35,954 nucleotides of DNA. Source: Nemertoderma westbladi. Lineage: Eukaryota; Xenacoelomorpha; Nemertodermatida; Nemertodermatidae. The position numbers and the translations under genes were made by a program. The stretch lies in assembly GCA_032718475.1 (NCBI GenBank), contig JAUCBJ010002813.1, positions 1 to 35,954 on the forward strand, read 5' to 3'. Positions 22,801-31,289 of this stretch are shown one piece after another. Positions within the stretch are counted from its first letter, which is position 1. Every line of letters begins with the position of its first letter. Under the pieces are notes generated by a model. It saw only the letters and a program-made list of their open reading frames with translations. It was not told the origin of the DNA and searched no databases.

Positions 22801-24992
22801 CTCTCTCTAATCAACCACTGTCTAGCATAGCGACCTACCTGAGAGTTTGAGACCCCTCTCCTCTCTCCAATCAACCACTGTCTAGCATAGCGACCTACCT
22901 GAGAGTTTGAGACCCCTCTCCTCTCTCCAATCAACCACTGTCTAGCATAGCGACCTACCTGAGAGTTTGAGACCCCTCTCCTCTCTCCAATCAACCACTG
23001 TCTAGCATAGCGACCTACCTGAGAGTTTGAGACCCCTCTCCTCTCTCCAATCAACCACTGTCTAGCATAGCGACCTACCTGAGAGTTTGAGACCCCTCTC
23101 CTCTCTCCAATCAACCACTGTCTAGCATAGCGACCTAACTGAGAGTTTGAGACCCCTCTCCTCTCTCCAATCAACCAATGTCTAGCATAGCGACCTACCT
23201 GAGAGTTTGAGACCCCTCTCCTCTCTCCAATCAACCACTGTCTAGCATAGCGACCTAACTGAGAGTTTGAGACCCCTCTCCTCTCTCCAATCAACCACTG
23301 TCTAGCATAGCGACCTAACTGAGAGTTTGAGACCCCTCTCCTCTCTCTAATCAACCACTGTCTAGCATAGCGACCTACCTGAGAGTTTGAGACCCCTCTC
23401 CTCTCTCTAATCAACCACTGTCTAGCATAGCGACCTACCTGAGAGTTTGAGACCCCTCTCCTCTCTCCAATCAACCACTGTCTAGCATAGCGACCTACCT
23501 GAGAGTTTGAGACCCCTCTCCTCTCTCCAATCAACCACTGTCTAGCATAGCGACCTACCCGAGAGTTTGAGACCCCTCTCCTCTCTCCAATCAACCACTG
23601 TCTAGCATAGCGACCTACCTGAGAGTTTGAGACCCCTCTCTCCAACCAGCGTCTGGTAGCCATCTGGAAATGCATCCATAGTGGCGTCAAGCTCAGCCAA
23701 TCGAGCAGCCCGAAACACCTCATCTTCAGAGGCCTGGAAGTTACCATAGTGGATATTATAGAATACCGTATCATTGAATAACACGCAGTCTTGGGGAACT
23801 ACACCTGTGTATGTATTATGAATTAACATTATATTATAGTATGTAGAGTACCGGTAATCCTCTCATTATATATTTCAGATGCAATATTATGGTTTTGTTC
23901 AGAAATGGAAAAAATGAGAAGTGCGTCACCTGAAAGTTGAAACGTACGTATAGCGCTGGTTCAACCCCCGGTGACGCGCTTTCTCACTTTTTCCATTTCT
24001 GAACAAAACCATAATATTACATCTTTAATTACAGATGCATTAACAGCTCAACTCCAATTTATTTATTATAATTTCACTAATTGTGTATTGAGTGTTGACT
24101 GAAGGGAAAGTGGAAGTAAGAGTGATTTAGTAGATGATTTCAGAAAAATGCTTCTTACATTCCAACATTCGACTATCTAGCTCTACTACTACTGTTTCAA
24201 GTAGCAACTTCCTACACGGTAAAATCGCAAATGTAAGGATAAGGTATGTTTGCTATTGAAACCAAAAAATAAAAATAATAATTAATTATTAATTATAAAT
24301 AAATATTATATTTACCCACCTATATTCCTCCTTAAACTGTTGAGGTCTACCAGCGCAATGTTCTGACCGTTGATAACAATGGAGCCGCTCTGCGGATCCA
24401 GGAAGCGATATAGAAGACGTACGATGGTGGACTTACCGCTCCCACTGGGCCCAACCAGCGCGACGGACTTACCCGACGGGACGGAGAAGGACAAACCCCG
24501 CAGGATCGGTCGCTCCTCGACGTAGCCGAATGTGACATCGTCGAAGCGAATATCGGAGCGGTCCGCTGCCACGTCTAAGTCCGGCGCGCCCGGACACGAG
24601 ACGATTGCGGGGCGAACGCGTTGCAGCTTAAAGATCTGTTCCATGTCGGTCGCGGATATCAGCATAGTGCGGTAACTGGATCCCAGCAGGTTGAGCGGGA
24701 GAGACAACTGAAAGATCAAACCGTTTACCATAACCAGATGACCCACTGTCAGCTCTCCCGCCTGGATGCCCTTACACGCCCATATCATAACCGTCGCCAA
24801 AGCCGCGCTGATAATAACATTCTGGCCGAAGTTGAGGAAGGCCAGACTGTTGAACACTGATATGGACATCTTCCTGTATTGGGCGAGAGCGCGGTCGTAA
24901 CGTGAGACTTCAAAGGATTCGTTGTTGTAATATTTAACTGTTTCGTAATTAATCAGAGATTCTATAGCGTGTGAGGATGCTTTTTGGTCGGC
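19595..24992 (-). CDS. ABCB7: ABCB7/Atm1-type mitochondrial ABC transporter, C-terminal four exons
   Basis: Exons on the minus strand are 24992-24320, 23804-23619, 22321-22156 and 19865-19595, joined by GT-AG introns with matching phases. The product covers the last transmembrane part ([26 protein letters not shown]) and the whole nucleotide-binding domain: Walker [11 protein letters not shown]-loop VVPQD, signature LSGGEKQR, Walker [14 protein letters not shown]-loop IAHR. These sequences match the ABCB7 branch rather than ABCB6. Known role of the family: a homodimer in the inner mitochondrial membrane that exports a sulfur/glutathione species needed for cytosolic iron-sulfur assembly. The N-terminal half (roughly 350 residues) is not found in the window. 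Upstream lies the SLC6 gene on the same strand, so earlier exons are either far away or missing. Two minisatellites cover two of its splice sites. A polyadenylation signal AATAAA lies at 19585-19580. Confidence 0.88.
19856..20215 (-). repeat. 30-bp minisatellite carrying tandem 3' splice acceptors
   Basis: There are twelve copies of a 30-bp unit. On the minus strand each reads CTACTCCCTTACAG then ACTATCTACCGTTTTT: a pyrimidine tract, the AG and the first 13 coding bases of exon D. Copies are nearly identical; only the outermost (about 20195-20215) has a longer T-run. Thirty bases are ten codons, and in the ABC frame the unit reads [10 protein letters not shown] without a stop. Confidence 0.95.
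20931..21099. mobile_element. Foldback (near-perfect palindrome) element, copy 1
   Basis: Arms of about 77 bp (GGTGTAATATTATGGTTTTG ... with its complement ending at 21099) surround a ~15-base loop near 21015. The arms are almost identical. A related copy lies at 23878-24023. The sequence just outside the right end (TTTAATTACAG.TGCA..ACAGCTCA) is also shared by the two copies, so the mobile unit may extend beyond the palindrome. Confidence 0.85.
21444..21776. mobile_element. Short inverted-repeat element (MITE-like)
   Basis: The left end CTAGAAAAGCCAGCCAGCTGGC is mirrored by GCCAGCTTGCTGGCTTTCTAG at the right end. The size is about 333 bp and there is no coding frame. I could not define a target duplication beyond possibly TA, so the superfamily is open. 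Confidence 0.5.
22156..22321 (-). CDS. ABCB7: ABCB7 exon C: signature, Walker B, H-loop
   Basis: The acceptor is TTTACCACAG|GTGGAGAG and the donor CGCACACAG|GTACGTACC. It encodes [16 protein letters not shown], then [11 protein letters not shown], ending in FIAH plus two bases of the Arg codon. Confidence 0.9.
22322..22660 (-). other. ABCB7 intron B-C, part between array and exon C
   Basis: This is intron sequence. I see no gene or recognisable repeat. At the array edge (about 22658) the last copy of the donor reads CTCTCAT|GTAAATC. Confidence 0.6.
22661..23620 (-). repeat. 60-bp minisatellite carrying tandem 5' splice donors
   Basis: Sixteen 60-bp units end at exon B. On the minus strand each unit contains GGGGTCTCAAACTCTCAG (the last bases of exon B) followed by GTAGGTCGCTATGCTAG (the intron start). 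Of the 16 junctions, including the genuine exon edge at 23619, thirteen keep the GT. Three read TTAGGT instead (near 23138, 23258 and 23318). Each unit has an extra AGGAG relative to the true exon end. The whole array is open in a frame other than the ABC frame, which gives a spurious 378-residue frame. Confidence 0.95.
23619..23804 (-). CDS. ABCB7: ABCB7 exon B: Q-loop to signature motif
   Basis: The acceptor is ATACACAG|GTGTAGTT and the donor CTCTCAG|GTAGGTCGC. It encodes VVPQDCVLF to GERGLKLS plus the first base of the first Gly codon of the LSGG signature. The donor is the first copy of the 60-bp array that fills most of the next intron. Confidence 0.9.
23805..24319 (-). other. ABCB7 intron A-B
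   Basis: This is GT-AG intron sequence that contains foldback copy 2 (23878-24023). The rest is AT-rich with nothing recognisable. Confidence 0.75.
23878..24023. mobile_element. Foldback element, copy 2
   Basis: This copy is related to 20931-21099: it starts GATGCAATATTATGG and ends CCATAATATTACATC, with the shared inner block GGTTCAACCCCCGGTGACGCG. Its left arm is shorter and more diverged than in copy 1. Confidence 0.8.
24320..24992 (-). CDS. ABCB7: ABCB7 exon A: last membrane helices and Walker A
   Basis: The acceptor is TTCCACCAATAG before 24992 and the donor is ATAG|GTGGGTAAA after 24320. The exon encodes 224 codons plus one base. It starts with [20 protein letters not shown] and ends in SLRRNI. 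It contains Walker A near 24430. I found no convincing preceding exon between 24993 and 26449. Confidence 0.9.
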
Positions 24993-26449
24993 CTATTGGT
25001 GGAAAAGTAATTAGGATATCGTTATCAAGAGATAGATTCATTCTGGAAAATTGATCTAAATTTGAGTTCTAGAATTATACTGTGAGTGAAAGCAAAATTT
25101 CCCAAAAGGTGGTTTCTGGTTTCACTTTACATTACTGCTCTAATCATCGCTATATAAAGTATAAACAATAATTTCATCTGCATTATAATATAAAATCTGT
25201 AAACAATTTTTATTTGTAAAAATATTTTTTTCCCTCAGTAATGTTTGGAAAAGACAGAAAGATAGCATTTGCTTATTATAAATACCCTAATTTATATACC
25301 TACTTACTTATACTTTATAAAAAAAGGTAAAGTTAGCGATGTAAGTTACTTATACATACTTATAATACTATTTAAAGTTATACCTTTTTTGAAACAAAAT
25401 TTCAAAATTCTGTCAACACAATTTTTCCGCGGAAAGTGCCAATTTTCACATGGGAAAACACATTAAAAAAAGGACCGAAAAGAGCCCCCCTCCCCCACGC
25501 ACCCTTAATGCCTTAATAAGTCACAAATTTTAAACTATGTTACTTATGCCCGCCGTGTCCTGCCTATTGTAGGTGGAAGTTAAATTTTCGTAAGGAGCTT
25601 ATTGACTGTCACTTGAACTATATAATGTTGAGAATTTATGTTATCTCAATTTGAAATACCTATGTTCTGAGTTACTGAATTACATCACTGTTAATTAATT
25701 GATTTAGGTTTATAAGCTGGTTCTTTATTGTATTGTGGGGCAAGTCGCACCCAATCTCGCACCAATAATTAAATTAATAATTAATTAAGCTACTAATAAT
25801 TAAAGCTAATAATTAAGTATTACTTGACAATGTAATAAAAGTACACCATTGTGTGAAAAGGGCATTAATCAGCGTTAAAAAACCTTGAATATTTATGTAA
25901 ACCTCCCTCGCTGCCATCGTTCGGTACAAAAAATACACTCTGGTCATAACGCAGAAGAGTGCTACTTTTGTAAATAGTATTGTATACATTAATTAAATTC
26001 TGAAATTACGTCTTTCAACGAAGATATTGAGTAATTGCATTCAGATGTTGAGAAAATATCAATTAATTTAACTATGTTGTATGTAGTATTTTGAATGCCT
26101 CCTTATCAAAGCAGATGGGGGTGGGGGGGGGGGGGCGTTCGACGCAATCAAAATACATCCCTCTACAGTGGAAAATCGACGCAAATAACAGCTGATTAAT
26201 CTAAAAAAATTAAACTGTAAACTGTTCTATTGACTTTAGTTTATTGTTTTGGTTCCGAGATGGCATTTGAGGAAAGTCCCCCCACCCCCTGTCTCTAGTA
26301 CAGACAACTCAGGGTTTGAAAAATGAAGAGTTTACTTATTATCATCTAATACAGTGATATTAATGTATAGTTACTTTACAATTACAATTAAATCTCCCTT
26401 AGAAAATATGTCAAGACAGGGTCTTGCGTTTGAGTCAACATTAGCGAGG
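24993..26449. other. Interval between ABCB7 exon A and the SLC6 gene
   Basis: I find no exon or gene in this interval. It has G-runs near 26117-26136. An AATAAA on the minus strand at 26245-26240, about 205 bases after the SLC6 stop, is a plausible polyadenylation signal for that gene. Confidence 0.6.
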
Positions 26450-28615
26450 TTAGTCGCAATAACTCAGCATATAGTCTCGGGTGAGAGTTTCATTTTTCAG
26501 GCAAAAACATTTGTTTTCCGTTCTCGTGAACTCTGTAGCTGGCCCCAGTCCATGGTAGTCACGAAGTTTCCTTCGCGGGAGAAACTTCTGTCGGTGGGGT
26601 CTGATTATCACCTGAACTCTGAAGTATTCCATCACAGCCAACAAAGGAATCCATATTAGATTGAATAAAATTAGAAGAACTCCAATGGGTTTGAACCAAT
26701 CCGGGTGAGGTTTATATGTGTTCTTTATACCCCTGTGTTTTGTACCATTGATGTAACCGTGTTCTGCATGCGTTTCGATATAGGCTGCTTCATACTCAAA
26801 ACCAACTCCAATTGCGTTAAATAAAACAAAAATTAAATTGGTAACACATAAAAACGGGGCTGTGTATTTCATTGCGAAAGACATTAATATCCCAGGCTTT
26901 TTACCAATAAGTGTCTCGTATTCTATTGTAATGCGTTTTAGTCCGACGCCGTATACCAAACATATATGCGTAATGGTTACAATAATAGCGTGATTGATAC
27001 CCTCGGCATATTGCTCGTACATCTCCCGTAGAATCGGCCCGATATTCAGAGCAAAAACCAAATTCATACAAAACCCTGTGAGGCAGAGCAAAACAACACG
27101 CACTGGTTCTTTTATTTTCAGAATAAATATGTAGTCCCCTAACGCGTTGTGGAGAACCTGAAAATAACCAAACATGGAATCTATTCCCAAAGTGATTAAA
27201 GCCAAATAGAGGAGACCACACCAGAAGTGAGCAGACTTGTTGAATGTATGTAAGATGTTGTCTGTCAAGGTAACGAATGCAAATCTAGGGCCGCGTCTGG
27301 TACCATAGTAAAGTCTTTGCGCCAAAGTTTCATCGCCAATCGAAAGTGTTTCATTACGTTTAATCCACCGAAATAATGTTGTGGCGTATTCCTCTACTTT
27401 ATCCTTGTATTCAGGCTTGGTTTTACAGTCTGCTAAGTTCATGTTAAGTTCTTCGCAAATCGTATGTTCCGCTATTTGATACACCTCTTCCCCTTTTAGT
27501 GCAAAAACCATCAGTGCGCCGAGCGTTTCGGTAACTATTAACATTACTATAATGTATAAGGCATCGTGATGACATTTATTAGTTCGCTTCATAGTAGATC
27601 CCATAAGGCAAAGGAATCCAGTGTTGAGAGCGAATGTCTCCTGGACATGTTTCGATGCTTCCATGAAGAAGTACTGCCATCTGGTGGCCACGTAATCCAT
27701 ATCGGGAACTAGGAAACTCTTAATCCCGCTGGCACCGCCACCAGACTCAGTCCTAACCAGGTTGAAAAGAAACATTAAGAGTGCAAAGTAGGGGAACGTA
27801 GCAGTTAGATAAACCACATTCTTGGAGGTGTGGACGCCGTGAATAAGAGAGAAACAAATCATCAACCAGCAAGCAAACATGCAGAAGGCCATTTTAATGT
27901 TGAATTGGATATCTGTATCTATATCTAGAGCCTTCCCCAGAGTTGTATTGTAGTAGAAGTATTCTGAAGGATATTCGGGATGGCATTCCGGCACAAACCA
28001 CACTTCTCTTACACGACCACCCTCATGTAAAGTACTGTTTAATTCCTGGCATCGTTTCCACGGTAAGTTGTATTGAAACGACATAAAAAAATACATGACG
28101 CAGTAAGCAACAACGGTGTTGTATGAAATCGCCCTTAGCAGACAATTAACCACCTGGGCGAACCCAAAACCCGCCATGTAGGGATTGATAGTGTGATACA
28201 TGTTCCAAGGCCCTTGTAACGTCAATTGTCCTAATAACAATTCTAATGTCATTGATGGAAGAGCTAAGGCGAAACAACACAGCAGATAAGGGACTAGAAA
28301 TATTATCCCGCCGTTTCTTATCATTAGTAGAGGGAAATCCCAAATAGTTCCTAGACCAACGACATATCCTGTAATAGCCAGTATATATTGCACCTTATTA
28401 TCCCATTCAGTCCAATCTTGATCAGGGTGCCATTTCTTCCATTTAAAATACTCATCTTTTGACGAGGATAACTGGTACATCTTTAGATCGTCTTCATTGA
28501 TGGCTTTGTGGGTGTTGCTGAACTCAGTATCAAAGGCCTCTTCACTGAGTGTCATTCTTCTCAATATGACATTAGGGTCGTCATGGCGGGCCATCATGGA
28601 GGTTACCGAAAGCAT
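26450..28615 (-). CDS. SLC6-family (sodium neurotransmitter symporter-like) transporter, intronless
   Basis: A single 721-residue frame with the SLC6 layout: a cytoplasmic N-terminus of about 74 residues, then twelve hydrophobic segments. TM1 is about residues 75-97 and reads ITGYVVGLGTIWDFP. Family landmarks include the NGG-IFLVPY stretch after TM1, a long loop with NST and NTT glycosylation sites and two Cys, FALNTGFLCLMGSTMKR for TM6, and GIDSMFGYFQVL for TM8. Known role: sodium-coupled uptake of amino acids or amines across the plasma membrane. Oddities: the usual W-R-F-P of TM1 is W-D-F-P (D93), and the usual Asn of GLGN is Thr (T90); both positions matter for gating or sodium binding. 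Its substrate cannot be inferred and transport may be altered. The start could also be M7 or M8. With no introns, it may be a retrocopy. It lies on the same strand as ABCB7, where that gene's upstream exons would be expected. Confidence 0.88.
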   Translation of the reverse strand: MLSVTSMMARHDDPNVILRRMTLSEEAFDTEFSNTHKAINEDDLKMYQLSSSKDEYFKWKKWHPDQDWTEWDNKVQYILAITGYVVGLGTIWDFPLLMIRNGGIIFLVPYLLCCFALALPSMTLELLLGQLTLQGPWNMYHTINPYMAGFGFAQVVNCLLRAISYNTVVAYCVMYFFMSFQYNLPWKRCQELNSTLHEGGRVREVWFVPECHPEYPSEYFYYNTTLGKALDIDTDIQFNIKMAFCMFACWLMICFSLIHGVHTSKNVVYLTATFPYFALLMFLFNLVRTESGGGASGIKSFLVPDMDYVATRWQYFFMEASKHVQETFALNTGFLCLMGSTMKRTNKCHHDALYIIVMLIVTETLGALMVFALKGEEVYQIAEHTICEELNMNLADCKTKPEYKDKVEEYATTLFRWIKRNETLSIGDETLAQRLYYGTRRGPRFAFVTLTDNILHTFNKSAHFWCGLLYLALITLGIDSMFGYFQVLHNALGDYIFILKIKEPVRVVLLCLTGFCMNLVFALNIGPILREMYEQYAEGINHAIIVTITHICLVYGVGLKRITIEYETLIGKKPGILMSFAMKYTAPFLCVTNLIFVLFNAIGVGFEYEAAYIETHAEHGYINGTKHRGIKNTYKPHPDWFKPIGVLLILFNLIWIPLLAVMEYFRVQVIIRPHRQKFLPRRKLRDYHGLGPATEFTRTENKCFCLKNETLTRDYMLSYCD

Positions 28616-28779
28616 GTAATATAACGTGGTGTTTACTTAGCCTGTCACCTCACGTCCACCCCAGTGCGATTTTATTATTAATTTTAATTAGGGGTCGTCC
28701 ATAAAGGCCGTCCGAGGTCCTGTGGTATACGGAACTAGTGTAGTGGCATATAATGTGTAGCCCACAAAAAGCAATAGAA

Positions 28780-29393
28780 ATTAAAATGGCAACAGTTCCG
28801 CCCGTCCCCTCATATTCAAATTTTTTTACTAGCTATTTTTAAGCAGTTTTTTTACATATTTTATGTTCTAGAACATATCCCGCGGCAAGAAAATATATAT
28901 TTTTTTATTGTAGCTATTATTTTTTGGCTAGCTACTATTTGAAAAAAGAATTACTAGCTCTTTTTAAGCGCAGAATTATTTCTTCAAAAGTATAAGATAC
29001 AGTATCTAAAGAAACATGACATTCTGGAATATTTTGTTACTTGCAAAGTAAAAAACTGTCACTAAACAATAACTGGAATTGAAAAGAGTAAAAGAAAGGA
29101 TGAAAGAAATCCATTCTTGGATATAATAAAGAAATAAAAGCAACATACCCTGTTGATTAAATTAAATACTGTTTAAATATATGGAAATGTTGAATGCAAT
29201 ATCATTGAATTAATAAAAATAAAAAAAATAAAACTTTTCCTCTTTTTAAAAATGTTCTAGAACAAAATATAACTTGTTCTAAACTATTATTAAATGTTCT
29301 ACAACACTTTACACAAACACTAAAGAGGTAACTTGTACATTTTGGTATAAAATTGAAATGGGGGGAAGGGCGGAACTCTATAGCCATTAAAAT
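28780..29393. mobile_element. Non-autonomous DNA transposon with 8-bp target duplication
   Basis: The element body is 28788-29385, flanked by ATTAAAAT at 28780-28787 and 29386-29393. The ends are imperfect inverted repeats: GGCAACAGTTCCGCCCGTCC on the left, and GGCTATAGAGTTCCGCCCTTCC read inward from the right. There is no coding frame. An 8-bp duplication fits hAT or Merlin; I cannot choose between them. Confidence 0.6.
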
Positions 29394-29816
29394 ACTAGCT
29401 AAAAAAAATAGTAGTTAAAAAATACTAGCTAGTGAAAACAAATTGCTACCATAAAAAAATATGGTACAAATTTTCTAGAACATTAAAAAAGTTTAAGACC
29501 ACCTTAACAAAATGTCGGACCGGACAGGCCAAGTAAAAACACATAACGTATCGATTGTGCTTGTTCTGGGGTTCTCGATCTGGAATGCTTAGATCTACGA
29601 CTCAATATTGATTTATCGCTCTTCATAACTTTCATTTCAACATTTTCACCCATTTTGATCTATCACGGTGTTCTGATATATTTTGCAAACAATCCCGAAT
29701 TACAGGAGTTTATCCAAAGTCATATAATACTGTAATATGAATATAAGAAGCAGTTTAGCTAGCCATCGTATTTCCAATTAGAAGGCAAAAAAAGGCAAAA
29801 ATTAGTTTCTCAGCAG
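29394..29816. other. Short unassigned interval
   Basis: I see no gene. It contains TAGCTAGTA/ACTAGCTA-rich sequence like that around the neighbouring elements. Confidence 0.5.
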
Positions 29817-29907
29817 CTTGGTCTATAGTGGTGCGGTCCAGCGGTGACATATTAAAGGCCTTCCAATCGGGAGGCCCTAGATGGGAATGGTTTGATTCGA
29901 TCCCTAG
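29817..29907 (+). repeat. tRNA-derived SINE head, interrupted by the Merlin element
   Basis: GGTCCAGCGGTGA (29836-29848) resembles the tRNA box A (as in Leu/Ser type tRNAs) and GATTCGATCCC (29894-29904) the box B. A strong stem GGCCTTCC/GGGAGGCC lies between them. The body appears to continue after the insertion, from 30523 to about 30720. I see no tRNA acceptor stem, so this is a SINE remnant rather than a tRNA gene. Confidence 0.45.
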
Positions 29908-30522
29908 GGTATTAGTATGGCCTGTGACCCCACTTTTTGATGAAAAAAACTAACTAGATAGTCTATTTAGATAGAGTCTAACTAAACTGAAAAAACTAAC
30001 TAGATAGAACGATCTATTGCGATGTTCCAGAATGTTATTTGACAGTTGCCATGGTTACCATTTTGGAGAAAAAAGGCGTTTTAAGAATGTTAGTTTTGAA
30101 AATTTATGTACAATAAAATTGCTTAATTTTGCGTGGATGTGGGGACATGCCAAGCTAGGCTTGATGAGGAACAAGAGAGGAACCAATAAGAACCTGTTAC
30201 AGAATCATCTCGCTGAATTTTGGTGGCGAAATTACAACAGGGAGGCCCCATTCAGCAAACTGATAACACTAATAGACAAAAACAAAAAACTAATCAATTT
30301 ACATTGTTATATTCATTAAATAACATATTCGATTAACCTTCAATACATCATTATTTACAACACTTGGTTACCATAGCAACACAAGAAAAATGTTCCAGAA
30401 TGTAGAACTTGAGTGGGGCAAACATAATACCAACATATGTAGCTAGTATATTATCATAAATTACTAGCTAGTTTTTTTCATCAAAAAGTGGGGTCACAGG
30501 CCATACTAATACCGATCCCTAG
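29899..30522 (+). mobile_element. Merlin DNA transposon, internally deleted, with 9-bp target duplication
   Basis: The element body is 29908-30513, flanked by perfect 9-bp duplications GATCCCTAG (29899-29907 and 30514-30522). The inverted ends are near perfect for about 50 bp (GGTATTAGTATGGCCTGTGA ...). Inside is a fragment of an ISXO2-type transposase. The 8-9 bp duplication and ISXO2-like transposase together define the Merlin superfamily. Confidence 0.88.
30017..30319 (+). pseudogene. Merlin (ISXO2-like) transposase, C-terminal fragment
   Basis: An open stretch of 100 codons. From about 30130 it reads WMWGHAKLGLMRNK, then NHLAEFWWRNYNREAPFSKL. This matches the end of the ISXO2-like transposase domain, where a Trp-x-HAK segment is followed by a HLxEFxWR segment. 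In the active family the catalytic residues lie upstream of or within this part; here everything N-terminal is missing. The element therefore depends on transposase made elsewhere, or is dead. The reading frame before about 30120 does not look like transposase. Confidence 0.72.
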
Positions 30523-30965
30523 ATGGGGCAGCAATGTTTGGGCACAGTGTTTTAAATTCTGCAGCCTAGCCCAAAACTCGCTTTCATCCTTCACTGGTCG
30601 ATAAATGGGAACCAAGGCAACTTGAGAAGCACTGTGAAAGAGTTTACTGTGGAAGATCACTCATGGTGGAGAACCTGAACAGGCATTACTTGGCTTAACG
30701 AGCCTAAACAAATATCCCATTCAAAAGGCAAAAATACGACACTAGCTATTAATAGTTGACATGCTCTCCCGGTCAACGTAAACGTAATGTTTCGTTTTCA
30801 CAATCATAATAAATTTTGATACGCATGTTAGCTAGAAAATACTGGCTGCAGTACTATAGACCGAGCGAACGTAATAACTTCAACACCTTTCTATAATGAT
30901 TACACACTTACACTACATCAATAGTAACCTTACGATCTCTATTCCTGGGAATAGCTTATGACGCC
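30523..30965 (+). other. Probable SINE body and unassigned sequence
   Basis: The first ~200 bases continue the SINE interrupted at 29908. After that I see no gene or known repeat. Confidence 0.35.
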
Positions 30966-30968
30966 TTT

Positions 30969-31172
30969 AGGGCGGTTTACACGTGGCAACGTTTTGGGCA
31001 ACTTTGTCAGCAACTAGTAACTTAATTTTTAACAACTTAACTTGACGTGCAGTGTAAACAAACGTGGAAACTGTTTTTACAGCAACTCTGTGATTAAACA
31101 AAGCAACTTAATCGGAAACTGTTGGATAACGAAAAAGGGATCTCAAAAAGTTGCAGAAGTGTAAACAGACCT
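30969..31172. mobile_element. Possible small hAT-like MITE
   Basis: The left end AGGGCGGTTTACAC and the right end GTGTAAACAGACCT are inverted copies with two mismatches. The interior repeats GCAACTT and GTGTAAAC words. No target duplication is clear. Confidence 0.45.
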
Positions 31173-31289
31173 TTTTAGTGTACAAACAGAATAAAACAAA
31201 TTATAATTAATAGCTTGCTATAATGCTGGTATATTAAATGTTCTAGAACACAACTGTTAAAGTATAAAGTATAAAATGTAAATTTCATT

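Noticed and set aside
22638-23774. 378-residue open frame with 20-residue repeats on the minus strand
   Set aside because: It is the 60-bp splice-donor minisatellite read in a frame different from ABCB7; the repeat length divisible by three keeps it open.
29836-29907. tRNA gene
   Set aside because: Box A-like and box B-like motifs are present but no acceptor stem pairs, so it is more likely a SINE head.
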